Shown here piece by piece: positions 1 through 8,134 of a stretch of 64,000 nt of DNA. The position numbers were made by a program, and so were the translations under genes. The notes beneath the pieces were generated by a model, which was given only the letters and a program-made list of their open reading frames with translations, was not told where the DNA came from and did no database searches. The stretch comes from Actinoplanes sp. DH11 (GTDB taxonomy: Bacteria > Actinomycetota > Actinomycetes > Mycobacteriales > Micromonosporaceae), in assembly GCF_020873875.1 (NCBI RefSeq), contig NZ_JAHWGU010000021.1, forward strand, positions 109,222 through 173,221. The letters run 5' to 3'. Position 1 is the stretch's first letter. Every line of letters begins with the position of its first letter.

Positions 1-153
1 GGAGTTCTGCCCGTGGAACTGGGACTCGTACGTGACGATCTCGATGTCGTCGCGCCGGAGCCCTTCTTTGACGATGTCGAAGCGCGTCAGGTGCGGGTCG
101 TTCACGTCGGTCGGCGGGGTGCCGGCCTCGCCCGCGTGATGCACTGCCGTCAT
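1..153 (-). CDS. qcrA: Rieske iron-sulfur subunit QcrA of the cytochrome bc1 complex (N-terminal part only)
   Basis: The visible 51 codons begin with ATG and run off the left edge of the window, so the Rieske cluster-binding region is not seen. The N-terminus contains RFDIVKEGLRRDDIEIV, the stretch typical of actinobacterial QcrA before its three membrane helices. The start codon overlaps the qcrC stop (ATGA), which fits the invariant actinobacterial order ctaE-qcrC-qcrA-qcrB. The protein would pass electrons from menaquinol to the diheme cytochrome QcrC at the outer face of the membrane. Identification rests on the N-terminal motif and on the gene order. Confidence 0.88.
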   Translation of the reverse strand, partial: MTAVHHAGEAGTPPTDVNDPHLTRFDIVKEGLRRDDIEIVTYESQFHGQNS

Positions 154-998
154 GACTTCCCCGCAATCCAGAGCGACGTGAAGACCAGGAGGACGATGCC
201 GACGAGGAAAATCGCCACGCCTTCCGTCGACGGGCCGTAACGACCGAGGTTGAACAGGCCGCCCGGGTCCTTGTCCTCTTGGAGCTGGAGCTGGATGTAG
301 GTGATGATCGAGCGCTTCTCGTCCGGCGAGAGCTGGTTGTCACCGAAGACCGGCATGTTCTGCGGGCCGCTCAGCATGGCCGCGTAGATCTGGTCGGGCG
401 TCGGGTCGTGCAGGCTCGGTGCGAACTTGCCGGAGGAGAGGGCGCCGCCGCCACCGCCGAAGCCGTGGCAGGAGGTGCAGTTGATCCGGAAGAGCTCGCC
501 GCCGCGGGCCAGCGACTCGGGCTTCGCCTCGATGTCGTCGACCAGAGGGCCGTCCGGAACCTGCGGTCCGCCGCCCAGCTCCTGGACGTACTGCCCGAGC
601 TGCTTGGTCTGGTCCTCGTTGAACTGCGGCTTCTTCTCCTCCGCCTGAGCCTCCTGGCGGGTCATCGGCATGCGGCCGGTGCCCACCTGGAACTCCACGG
701 AGGCGGAGCCGACGCCGATCAGGCTCGGGCCGCGGTCCTCGACACCCTGCCCGTCCCGCCCGTGGCAGGAGATGCAGCTGGTGTCGTAGAGCGACTTGCC
801 CTCCAGAGCGGCAGCGGAGAGCTGGACGTTGTCCTCGGCGAAGGCGCCCGGGGTGAAGGCTGTGTAAACGCCTCCGGCCAGTGCCAGCGCCGCGATCATG
901 CGGACAGCGGCACCGAGTCGCCGGCGCGCCCGGCTCGGCGCGCCGCGCCGGCGGGAGAACACCCGGGCACGCCTACGGGCGGGGGTGTCAGAAGTCAT
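150..998 (-). CDS. qcrC: Diheme cytochrome c subunit QcrC
   Basis: This 282-residue protein is the cytochrome cc subunit that links bc1 complex to aa3 oxidase in actinobacteria lacking soluble cytochrome c. Two heme-binding CxxCH motifs are visible, at about residues 75-79 (CISCH) and 174-178 (CTSCH), one in each repeated cytochrome domain. An Arg-rich N-terminus precedes a hydrophobic signal-anchor (about 31-53), and a C-terminal membrane helix (about 260-280) ends in a short basic tail. It follows ctaE by 49 bases and overlaps qcrA by four, so the genes are probably co-transcribed. Family length is about 260-290 residues, so it looks complete. Confidence 0.96.
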   Translation of the reverse strand: MTSDTPARRRARVFSRRRGAPSRARRRLGAAVRMIAALALAGGVYTAFTPGAFAEDNVQLSAAALEGKSLYDTSCISCHGRDGQGVEDRGPSLIGVGSASVEFQVGTGRMPMTRQEAQAEEKKPQFNEDQTKQLGQYVQELGGGPQVPDGPLVDDIEAKPESLARGGELFRINCTSCHGFGGGGGALSSGKFAPSLHDPTPDQIYAAMLSGPQNMPVFGDNQLSPDEKRSIITYIQLQLQEDKDPGGLFNLGRYGPSTEGVAIFLVGIVLLVFTSLWIAGKS

Positions 999-1047
999 GG
1001 GTATGTCCCTCTGGGTGTTTGTTGAGTTCCTCGCCGTCGGCGCTTGG

Positions 1048-1659
1048 TCACTGCAGCCAATAGATCATGGCGAACAGCGCAATCCACACGATGTCCACGA
1101 AGTGCCAGTAGTACGACACGACGATCGCTGAGGTCGCCTGCGCCGGGGTGAACCGGCCCATGGTCGTACGGATCATGTAGACGATGAAGGCGATCAGGCC
1201 ACCGGTCACGTGCAGCCCGTGGAACCCGGTGGTCAGGTAGAACATCGAGCCGTACCCGTCGCCGTTGAGGGTGATGCCGTGGTGGACCAGCTCGCGGTAT
1301 TCGTTCGCCTGGCCGAGCACGAAGATGAGGCCCATCACGAAGGTGATGGTGAACCAGCGCCGCAGTGCGAAGACGTCCCCTTTCTCCGCCGCGAAGACGC
1401 CCATCTGGCAGGTGACCGAGGAGAGGACCAGGATCACCGTGAACGTCGTCGCGTACGGGATGTTCAGGGCCTCGGTGTGCTTCTCCCACATGCTGTAGTC
1501 CGCAGCACGGATGGAGAAGTACATCGCGAACAAGGCCGCGAAGAACATGAGCTCGCTGGAGAGCCACACGATGGTCCCGACGCTGACCATGTTGGGTCTG
1601 GTCAGCGAGTGGATCCGGCTCTTGTCGATGGCTGCCGCAGTCACGGCCTCATTATTCAT
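1048..1659 (-). CDS. ctaE: Cytochrome c oxidase subunit III
   Basis: CtaE is the core membrane subunit III of the aa3 oxidase. The 203-residue product starts MNNEAVTA and carries the conserved helices with WLSSELMFFAALFAMYF near the start and GFHGLHVTGGLIAF and YYWHFVDIVWIALF near the end, all diagnostic of the family. An upstream in-frame codon would add 15 residues, but the internal ATG gives the usual actinobacterial length and start. It is the first gene of the ctaE-qcrC-qcrA unit and is divergent from the CtaG-like gene. Confidence 0.95.
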   Translation of the reverse strand: MNNEAVTAAAIDKSRIHSLTRPNMVSVGTIVWLSSELMFFAALFAMYFSIRAADYSMWEKHTEALNIPYATTFTVILVLSSVTCQMGVFAAEKGDVFALRRWFTITFVMGLIFVLGQANEYRELVHHGITLNGDGYGSMFYLTTGFHGLHVTGGLIAFIVYMIRTTMGRFTPAQATSAIVVSYYWHFVDIVWIALFAMIYWLQ

Positions 1660-1753
1660 CCGAACCAGGCCCAAGGTCCCCCGGGGTCCCCAATCCGGCA
1701 CCAAGTACGGCCCGGAATATTCTGTGACCAGCCGGTAGGCCTAGCCTCGAGGG

Positions 1754-2716
1754 GTGCTTCTCGACGAAATGCCCACACTGGCGGCCTCCGGAGGGGATAC
1801 TGGACTCCCGCCGTTCAGCGCGTCGGTCATCTTCACCCAGTTCAACGTGTTCAGCCTGATCGCACTGGGTCTGGTGGTCTCCGCAGCGGTGTATCTGTAC
1901 GGCGTGTGGCGCCTGCGGCAGCGGGGCGACCACTGGCCGGTCGGGCGGACCGCCGCCTTCGTCGCGGGTGGACTCGGCTCCGTCGCGGCGGTCACGGTCA
2001 CCGGCATCGAGGCGTACGACACCACGATGATCTCGGTGCACATGGTGCAGCACATGGTGCTGTCCATGGTGGGCCCGATCTTCCTGGCGCTCGGCGCGCC
2101 GACCACGCTGGCCCTGCGCACCCTGCAGCCGGCGCCGCGCAAGGTGCTGCTCGCGGTCCTGCACAGCCGGTACGTCCGGGTGCTGACGTTCCCGCTCGTC
2201 GCGTTCGGACTCTTCATCGCGAACCCGTTCGTCCTCTACTTCACCGGCGCGTACCGGGCGACCCTGGAGCACGTCTGGATCCACGAGTTCGTCCACCTGC
2301 ACTTCATCGTGACGGGCTGCCTCTTCTTCTGGCCGCTGCTCGGGCTCGACCCGCTGCCGAACCGGTGGCCGTACCCGGCCCGCGCCCTGCTCATGGTGCT
2401 CTCCGTGCCGTTCCACACGGTGCTCGGCCTGACGATCATGCAGAGCAAGGAGCTGCTGGGCGGCGACTGGTACCCCAGCCTGGGGCTGAGCTGGCTGGAC
2501 CCGGTCGCGGACCAGGTCACCGCGGGCGGCATCCTCTGGGCCGGCGGCGAGATCGTCAGCGTCACGATGCTCGGCATCCTGGTGGTCCAGTGGGTCCGCC
2601 AGTCGGAGCGCGAGGCGAAGCGGATCGACCGGGCACTGGACCGCGAGGAGGCCGTCGCCGCGGCCAAGATCACAAACACGGACTCCCCGGCACGACCGGA
2701 GCCCGACGCCGGATAA
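1754..2716 (+). CDS. CtaG-like cytochrome c oxidase assembly protein
   Basis: A 320-residue polytopic membrane protein of the caa3_CtaG family (cytochrome c oxidase assembly factor). About seven hydrophobic segments are visible. The histidine-rich motifs HMVQHM (about residue 96) and HEFVHLHF (about 176) sit at helix ends and resemble the metal-handling histidines of this family. The C-terminus is a charged cytoplasmic tail. GTG is the listed start; an ATG five codons later is an alternative. Its divergent placement against ctaE supports a role in oxidase biogenesis, most likely copper delivery, although that chemistry is inferred from the family. Confidence 0.88.
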   Translation: MLLDEMPTLAASGGDTGLPPFSASVIFTQFNVFSLIALGLVVSAAVYLYGVWRLRQRGDHWPVGRTAAFVAGGLGSVAAVTVTGIEAYDTTMISVHMVQHMVLSMVGPIFLALGAPTTLALRTLQPAPRKVLLAVLHSRYVRVLTFPLVAFGLFIANPFVLYFTGAYRATLEHVWIHEFVHLHFIVTGCLFFWPLLGLDPLPNRWPYPARALLMVLSVPFHTVLGLTIMQSKELLGGDWYPSLGLSWLDPVADQVTAGGILWAGGEIVSVTMLGILVVQWVRQSEREAKRIDRALDREEAVAAAKITNTDSPARPEPDAG

Positions 2717-2764
2717 CGGATTCGGTACGATCCTCAGGACCTACGACGTGAGGCGGGGCACACC

Positions 2765-3205
2765 ATGAGCGACGCGACGCCGACTCAGTACACCGTTCTG
2801 CTCTACAGCGACGACGCCGCCGTGCGCGACCGGATCCGGCTCGCCATCGGCACGCGGCCCGCCGCCGACCTGAGCGTCGAGTTCACCGACGCCTCCTCGT
2901 GGGAGGAGTGCCGCCGGCTGCTCGACGAGTTCGAGATCGATCTGATGGTCCTGGACGGCGAGGCCGCCCCCGCCGGTGGTCTCGGCATCGCCCGGCAGAC
3001 CAAGGACGAATATCTTTCGCCTCCGCCGACGTGCGTCGTGATCGCCCGGGCCGCGGACCGCTGGCTCGCGGCGTACGCGCAGGTCGACGCCACGCTGCTC
3101 GCCCCGCTCGACCCGGTGACCACCGGGCAGACGGTCGCCGGCCTGCTGCGCGCCCGCCGCGCCGGTGCGATCCCGCTGGGCACCCAGGGCACCCCCGCAC
3201 ACTGA
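2765..3205 (+). CDS. CheY-like receiver-domain protein
   Basis: This 146-residue protein looks like a stand-alone response-regulator receiver. It opens with a beta strand and acidic pair (TVLLYSDDAAVRDRI) and has a candidate phosphoacceptor Asp in LMVLDGEAAPAGG at about residue 63. There is no DNA-binding domain and no histidine kinase nearby. Similar small receiver-like proteins are often found just upstream of trpD in actinomycetes. The canonical C-terminal Lys is not obvious (LLAPLDPV occupies that place), so phosphorylation is uncertain. The trpD start follows after 65 bases, which may reflect co-transcription. Confidence 0.75.
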   Translation: MSDATPTQYTVLLYSDDAAVRDRIRLAIGTRPAADLSVEFTDASSWEECRRLLDEFEIDLMVLDGEAAPAGGLGIARQTKDEYLSPPPTCVVIARAADRWLAAYAQVDATLLAPLDPVTTGQTVAGLLRARRAGAIPLGTQGTPAH

Positions 3206-3270
3206 CCGGCCGCACGCGGGAGCCGCCCGGCCGCCCACCACGAGAGCCGACGACGAAGGAAGGCCCCGCG

Positions 3271-4329
3271 ATGGCCGCACGTACCTGGCCCAACCTGACG
3301 AGTGCCCTGCTGCGCGGCGAGGATCTCGCCACCGAGGACACCGCCTGGGCCATGGGCGAGATCATGGCCGGCAACGCCACGCCGGTCCAGATCGCCGGTT
3401 TCGCCATGGCGATGCGCGCCAAGGGTGAGTCGCCGGCCGAGCTGGCCGGCCTGGTGCAGGCGATGCTGGCGGCGGCCACCCTGGTGGAGCTGCCGGAGAA
3501 GGTGCGCACCAGCGCGGTCGACGTGGTCGGCACCGGCGGCGACCGGGCCAACACGGTGAACATCTCGACGATGGCCGCGATCGTGACGGCGGCCGCCGGG
3601 GTGACCGTGGTGAAGCACGGCAACCGGTCGGCGTCGTCCACCACCGGCACGGCCGACCTGCTGGAGCACTTCGGCATCCCGCTCGACCTGGGCCCGGCCG
3701 GGGTGGCCCGCACGGTCGCCGAGGCCGGCATCGGGTTCTGTTTCGCGGCCCGCTACCACCCGGGCATGCGGCACGCCGCCGTGACCCGGCGCGAGCTGGG
3801 CGTCCCGACGTTCTTCAACGTGCTCGGCCCGCTGACCAACCCGGCCCGGCCGACGGCCGCGGCGGTCGGTTGTTTCGACCCGCGGATGGCCCCGGTGATG
3901 GCCGAGGTGTTCGCCCGGCGCGGTGACTCGGCGCTGGTGATGCGCGGCGAGGACGGCCTGGACGAGTTCACCACGGCCGCGCCGACCCGGATCTGGCTCG
4001 CCAAGGACGGCAAGGTGGAGGAGCTGCTCGTCGACGCGGTGGAGCTGGGTCTGCCCCGCAGCGCGCCGGACGCGCTGCGCGGCGGCGACACGGTCTTCAA
4101 CGCCGATGTGGCCCGCCGCACGTTCGCCGGCGAGCCGGGGGCGGTCCGCGACGCCGTGGTGCTGAACGCGGCGGCCGCCATCGCGGCGCAGAGCGGCTTC
4201 CCCGGGGACTTCAGGGACACGCTGCGGGCCGGGATCGCCCGGGCCCAGGACACGATCGACTCCGGGGCCGTGACGGCTCAGCTGGACCGCTGGGTGGCCG
4301 CGGCGCAGGCCGCCAAATCCGCGGAATAG
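3271..4329 (+). CDS. trpD: Anthranilate phosphoribosyltransferase
   Basis: TrpD joins anthranilate and PRPP to give phosphoribosyl-anthranilate, the second step of tryptophan synthesis. The 352-residue protein shows the family signatures VVGTGGDRANTVNIST (PRPP-binding glycine loop), KHGNRSASSTTGTADLLE and FNVLGPLTNPARP. The ATG chosen has a purine-rich GAAGGAAGG site eight bases upstream; the reading frame stays open further upstream but that stretch belongs to the receiver gene in another frame. No other trp genes flank it, as in Mycobacterium tuberculosis, where trpD also lies beside ctaE. Confidence 0.97.
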   Translation: MAARTWPNLTSALLRGEDLATEDTAWAMGEIMAGNATPVQIAGFAMAMRAKGESPAELAGLVQAMLAAATLVELPEKVRTSAVDVVGTGGDRANTVNISTMAAIVTAAAGVTVVKHGNRSASSTTGTADLLEHFGIPLDLGPAGVARTVAEAGIGFCFAARYHPGMRHAAVTRRELGVPTFFNVLGPLTNPARPTAAAVGCFDPRMAPVMAEVFARRGDSALVMRGEDGLDEFTTAAPTRIWLAKDGKVEELLVDAVELGLPRSAPDALRGGDTVFNADVARRTFAGEPGAVRDAVVLNAAAAIAAQSGFPGDFRDTLRAGIARAQDTIDSGAVTAQLDRWVAAAQAAKSAE

Positions 4330-4447
4330 AGTCGTTGCGGAAGATAGAACCCAACACGCCGTGGGCAATACACCGGAATGTCCGTTATACGTGAAAGCGT
4401 CTGGAATGACATTCGGGTAATTCCACCTTCCGGCGAAGGAGACACCC

Positions 4448-4651
4448 GTGCGCGAACGCGAACTGCGCTGCGTCATCTGCGACGGCGACATGCTCTTCGA
4501 GGTCCCGCCCTGCGAGGACGGTCACGACGACTGCCCCGAGCTGGTCTGCACCCGGTGCGGGGCCGCCGAGGTGGTCGCGCCGATCGTCGTACACCTGTGG
4601 CTCCGGCCCGACAGTCGCAAGATCGCTCCCGAGCAACGCCGCGTGGCATAG
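4448..4651 (+). CDS. Small zinc-ribbon-like protein
   Basis: A 67-residue protein that starts with GTG behind a GGCGAAGGAG ribosome site. Two cysteine pairs, CVIC (residues 8-11) and CTRC (residues 34-37), plus an extra Cys at about 22, look like a zinc ribbon. The middle is acidic and the C-terminus is basic. No function can be assigned. The gene ends a few bases before a strong terminator shared with ctaF on the other strand. Confidence 0.7.
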   Translation: MRERELRCVICDGDMLFEVPPCEDGHDDCPELVCTRCGAAEVVAPIVVHLWLRPDSRKIAPEQRRVA

Positions 4652-4654
4652 AAG

Positions 4655-4687
4655 AAGCCCGCATCCTCCCGGAGGGGATGCGGGCTT
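4655..4687. terminator. Bidirectional intrinsic terminator
   Basis: A perfect 12-bp stem (AAGCCCGCATCC with GGATGCGGGCTT) and a 9-base loop sit between two convergent genes, the zinc-ribbon gene and ctaF. A-rich and T-rich flanks on the respective sides suit termination in both directions. Confidence 0.85.
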
Positions 4688-4701
4688 TCTCCTTGCTCAG
4701 C

Positions 4702-5160
4702 TCAGTGCTCGGCGGTGTGCCGGGTGCCGCTGTAGTACTCGAACAGCATGCCGCAGGACGAGAAGACGACCGCGATCAGGCCGAAGGCCACCAGCCACCA
4801 CATCCAGAAGACCAGGCCGATGCCGGCGATCGCCGCGGAGAGCGCGATGCCGAACGGCCAGTAGCTGCCCGGGCTGAAGAAGCCGACCTCGCCGGCGCCC
4901 TCGAAGATCTCGCCGTCCTCCCGGTCCTCCGGGCGCAGGTCGATGCGCCGGGCGACGAACCAGAAGAAGCCCGCGCACATCGCGCACAGCAGGCCGGAAA
5001 GGATCAGCGCGACGGTGCCGACCCACTCGACACCACCCGTGAAGCCGTCGCCCTGGGTGCCGGACGCGTTGCCGGTCCCGTCGGTGTACAAGCCGTAGAC
5101 CGTGGCCGCTCCGAAGAGGAAGACGGCAACGCCGGCGAAGATCTTGTATTCGGTCCGCAC
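4702..5160 (-). CDS. ctaF: Cytochrome c oxidase subunit IV (actinobacterial type)
   Basis: CtaF is the small actinobacterial-specific subunit of aa3 oxidase. The 152-residue product has four hydrophobic helices and the conserved N-terminus MRTEYKIF, and the family stretches EDREDGEIFEGAGE and FFSPGSYWPFG. It follows ctaC after eight bases, so the pair is surely one operon. No ctaD (subunit I) is present between or beside them, as in mycobacteria, where ctaD is elsewhere. Confidence 0.94.
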   Translation of the reverse strand: MRTEYKIFAGVAVFLFGAATVYGLYTDGTGNASGTQGDGFTGGVEWVGTVALILSGLLCAMCAGFFWFVARRIDLRPEDREDGEIFEGAGEVGFFSPGSYWPFGIALSAAIAGIGLVFWMWWLVAFGLIAVVFSSCGMLFEYYSGTRHTAEH

Positions 5161-5168
5161 GTCGAGTC

Positions 5169-6104
5169 CTACTTCCCTGCCGCTACGTTCTCGGGCTGGT
5201 TCCAGCTGCTGTCCTGGCGACGCGTGTTGAACGGCGTCGTCGTGGTCGCATACGACTCGGCACCGGTGAAGCCGATCGCGGCCATCGCCTCCTGCGTGGA
5301 GGCACCGCCCGTCTTCGCGCCGATGAACTGGTCGAACCGCTCCGGCGAGACCACCACCAGCTCGAAGTTCATGAAGGCGTGGTACGTCCCGCAGAGCTCG
5401 GCGCAGCGGCCCACGTAGCGGCCCTCACGGTCGAGCGTCACCTCGAAGACGTTGCGCACACTGCCCGGGAAGACATCGCGCTTGAACAGCATCTCCGGCA
5501 CCCAGAACGAGTGGATGACGTCCCGGCTGGTCTCCTCGAAGCGGATCTTCTGACCCACCGGGAGCACCAGGATCGGGATGACGTCCGAGGAGCCGATCGT
5601 CGAGGCGACAGTTTTGGCCTCGCGGCCCATCCCGTCGCGGTAGTTGAACTGCCAGTTCCACTTGAACGCCACGACCTCGACGACCTGGTCGGGGTTCTTC
5701 GACAGCTTGTCCACGTTGGTCTGCACGATCGCGGTGTAGTAGAAGAGCACCGCGACGATCAGCACCGGCGTGACCGTGTAGAGAATCTCCATCGGCATGT
5801 TGAACCGGGTCTGCACGGGCAGCTCGTCGCCACGCTTGCGATACCGGATGACACACCAGAAGATCAGGCCCCACACTCCGAAGCCGACCGCGAGGGCCGC
5901 GACGGTTGCCGCGATCCACAGGTCGTACATCTCGTGGGCCTGCAGGGTAATGCCGTTGCTCGGCCACCCGAAGTGGCCGAACGTGTTACCCCAGTCCTCG
6001 ATCGAGCATCCCGAGAGCAGCGTCAGCAGCGTCGCACCGCCGAGACCCAGCCCGGCCGCCCGGCCTACTGCCCGCGGCCGTGTGGCCGAACTCCTTGCGC
6101 CCAC
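5169..6104 (-). CDS. ctaC: Cytochrome c oxidase subunit II
   Basis: CtaC carries the binuclear CuA centre that receives electrons from QcrC. The lipobox LLSGC (Cys at about residue 33) predicts a lipoprotein. Two membrane helices follow, then a cupredoxin domain with the CuA loop GRCAELCGTYHAFM containing both Cys, His and Met ligands. The GTG start is preferred because an AGGAGG site lies nine bases upstream; an earlier GTG would add 19 residues across that site. The product is 311 residues. A 168-base gap separates it from the divergent desulfurase-like gene and must hold both promoters. Confidence 0.96.
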   Translation of the reverse strand: MGARSSATRPRAVGRAAGLGLGGATLLTLLSGCSIEDWGNTFGHFGWPSNGITLQAHEMYDLWIAATVAALAVGFGVWGLIFWCVIRYRKRGDELPVQTRFNMPMEILYTVTPVLIVAVLFYYTAIVQTNVDKLSKNPDQVVEVVAFKWNWQFNYRDGMGREAKTVASTIGSSDVIPILVLPVGQKIRFEETSRDVIHSFWVPEMLFKRDVFPGSVRNVFEVTLDREGRYVGRCAELCGTYHAFMNFELVVVSPERFDQFIGAKTGGASTQEAMAAIGFTGAESYATTTTPFNTRRQDSSWNQPENVAAGK

Positions 6105-6272
6105 CTGCTTCTGCCTCCTTAGCAGCGCCGCCGGGCCGTCGAAACGGACACCAGGCGGCAAGGCTCACCGACGGTCGCACACTACTCGACCAAGCCCGGA
6201 CGGCCCGCCACCGGGGGGCCGCAGCCGGTCGGAAAGCAAACTCCCGGACAACCGGACGATACCGTTCGGAGT

Positions 6273-7418
6273 GTGGATTACACAGGCGATCCGGCCGCGG
6301 AGCCGATATACCTCGACGCCGCGAGCGCGGCACCGCTGCATCCGGTGGCCCGCGAGGCTCTTCTCGCGTCGCTGACCGACGGCTGGGCGGATCCCTCGCG
6401 CCTCTACGCGGCCGGGCGGCGGGCCCAGCAACTACACGAGGCGGCCACCGGGGTGGTCGCCGAGATCCTGGGGGTACGGGCGGACGAGCTCACCTTCTGG
6501 CCGTCGGGCACCTCCGCCGCGCAAGCCGCTGTCCTCGGCGGACTCGCCGGCCGGCAGCGGGCCGGCCGCACCCTGGTGCACTCGGCGATCGAGCACTCGG
6601 CCGTGCTGCACGCCGCCCGCACCACCGAGGCGGCCGAGGTCGGCGTGGACCGGCTCGGCCGGCTCGACCTGGACGCCTGGGGCCGGGCCGTGTCCGCGCC
6701 GGGTGTGGCCCTGGCGAGCCTGATCAGCGCCAGCCACGAGGTCGGCACGGTGCAGCCGGTGGACGCCGCGGCCGAGCTCTGCGCCGAGGCCGGCGTGCCG
6801 TTGTTCGTGGACGCGGCCCAGACGGTCGGGCGGTCGCCCGTACCCCAGGGTTGGTCGCTGCTCAGCGCGAGCGCCCACAAGTGGGGTGGCCCGCCCGGGG
6901 TCGGTGTCCTGGTGGTCCGCAAAGGTGTGCGGTGGATCTCACCGCTCCCCCAAGATGATCTTTATCGCCCTCGCCCGGCGGGGGCGCCGGACCTGCCGGC
7001 GATCGTCGCCGCGGCGGCCGCCCTGCGTGCCGTCGTGTCGCAGGCGCAGGCCGAGGCGGTGCGGCTGGGCGCGCTGGTGGACCGGATCCGGGACCGGGTC
7101 GCCGCCACCGTGCCGGATGTGGAGATCGTCGGTGACCCGGTGCGGCGGCTGCCGCACCTGGTCACGTTCAGCTGCCTCTACGTGGACGGCGAGGCCCTGC
7201 TGCACGCCCTGGACCGGCACGGGTTCGCCGTCTCGTCCGGCTCCTCCTGCACGTCGTCCACGCTGCGGCCCAGTCACGTGCTGGAGGCGATGGGGGTGCT
7301 CAGCCACGGCAACGTCCGGGTCTCGCTGCACCGGGACACCACGCCGGAACACGTGGAGCGATTCCTCGCGGTGCTGCCCGGTCTGGTCGCGGACATCCGG
7401 AAGGAGGCCGGCCTGTGA
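6273..7418 (+). CDS. Cysteine desulfurase-like aminotransferase class V
   Basis: A 381-residue PLP enzyme of the NifS/IscS group. The PLP lysine is in SASAHKWGGPPG, the aspartate in FVDAAQTVG, and the active-site loop cysteine in SGSSCTSS. These features suggest removal of sulfur from cysteine with transfer through the loop Cys. The downstream TusA-like gene overlaps it by four bases, which argues for a sulfur relay between the two. It is not within a suf or isc cluster. Substrate and final acceptor (tRNA thiolation, molybdopterin or a sulfur cofactor) cannot be read from the sequence. Confidence 0.88.
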   Translation: MDYTGDPAAEPIYLDAASAAPLHPVAREALLASLTDGWADPSRLYAAGRRAQQLHEAATGVVAEILGVRADELTFWPSGTSAAQAAVLGGLAGRQRAGRTLVHSAIEHSAVLHAARTTEAAEVGVDRLGRLDLDAWGRAVSAPGVALASLISASHEVGTVQPVDAAAELCAEAGVPLFVDAAQTVGRSPVPQGWSLLSASAHKWGGPPGVGVLVVRKGVRWISPLPQDDLYRPRPAGAPDLPAIVAAAAALRAVVSQAQAEAVRLGALVDRIRDRVAATVPDVEIVGDPVRRLPHLVTFSCLYVDGEALLHALDRHGFAVSSGSSCTSSTLRPSHVLEAMGVLSHGNVRVSLHRDTTPEHVERFLAVLPGLVADIRKEAGL

Positions 7419-7624
7419 TCACGCTGGACTGCCTGGGCCAGCGCTGCCCGCTACCGGTGATCAAGCTGGCGAAGGCGATACCCGGCGTGCCGGTGGGTGC
7501 GGTCGTCCGGGTGCTCGCGGACGACCCGGCCGCAGCCAACGACATCCCCGCGTGGTGCCGCATGAAAGGGCACGAGTTCGTCGCCGGCCACGGCCATCAG
7601 TTCGACGTCAGGCGGGTGGGCTGA
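7415..7624 (+). CDS. tusA: TusA/SirA-family sulfurtransferase
   Basis: The 69-residue product has the family hallmark CPLPVIKLAKAI with the sulfur-accepting Cys at about residue 10, preceded by LDCLGQR. The small two-layer fold carries persulfide from a desulfurase to an acceptor. GTGA overlap with the desulfurase gene implies translational coupling. Its 3' end overlaps the opposing P-loop kinase gene by 17 bases. A symbol is given by family only; several TusA paralogues can exist per genome. Confidence 0.85.
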   Translation: MITLDCLGQRCPLPVIKLAKAIPGVPVGAVVRVLADDPAAANDIPAWCRMKGHEFVAGHGHQFDVRRVG

Positions 7625-8117
7625 GGTACGACACGACCTGCGGGACGGGGTCCTTCGCGAGGAAGGTGTCGACGACCAGGCGGGGACCCAGGTAGGGCTC
7701 GTACTCCGCCTGGCGCTCCAGCACCCGGACCCAGTCGGGGACGCCCTCGTGGTCGCGGGTCGCGTAGCGGGCCTCGACCCGGCGCCGGTGCTCGGCGTCG
7801 TCGCCGCACATCACCTCGACCACGCGCAGCGGCACCTCCATCCGGTCGGCCAGGTCCACCCAGAGCTGGCGGGCCGACCGGACCGGGTTCACCGCGTCGA
7901 TGATCACACTCTGACCGATTTTGAGCTGCTCCTCGGCGAGCGCGGCCACCACGCCGTAGGCGGCGAACCCGGGCCGGTGCTCCTGCACGCCGTAGCGCTG
8001 GAGCGTGAAGTCGACCGTGTCGACCGCGAGCACCGACGCCCGGAGCTCGGCGGCGACCTGCCCGGCGAGGGTGCTCTTGCCGACGCCGGGCAACCCGGCG
8101 AAGACCGCTAGAACCAT
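7608..8117 (-). CDS. P-loop ATPase / small-molecule kinase of the AAA_33 type
   Basis: The 169-residue protein has a clear Walker A motif GLPGVGKST at residues 8-16 and a short kinase-like fold with the hydrophobic stretch SVIIDAVNP where zeta-toxin- and Gluconate kinase-like proteins carry the second strand. An Arg-rich lid segment (HRRRVEARYATRDHEG) is visible. The likely activity is ATP-dependent phosphorylation of a small molecule, but the substrate is unknown. It lies 17 bases downstream of adoK on the same strand and probably shares its transcript. Its end overlaps the tusA-like gene tail to tail. Confidence 0.8.
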   Translation of the reverse strand: MVLAVFAGLPGVGKSTLAGQVAAELRASVLAVDTVDFTLQRYGVQEHRPGFAAYGVVAALAEEQLKIGQSVIIDAVNPVRSARQLWVDLADRMEVPLRVVEVMCGDDAEHRRRVEARYATRDHEGVPDWVRVLERQAEYEPYLGPRLVVDTFLAKDPVPQVVSYLSPPA

Positions 8118-8134
8118 GGTGCTTTTCCTACGTT

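Noticed and set aside
6271..6285. Palindrome TGTGGATTACACA as a CRP site
   Set aside because: Spacing between TGTG and CACA is too short for the consensus, and it overlaps the start codon of the desulfurase gene.
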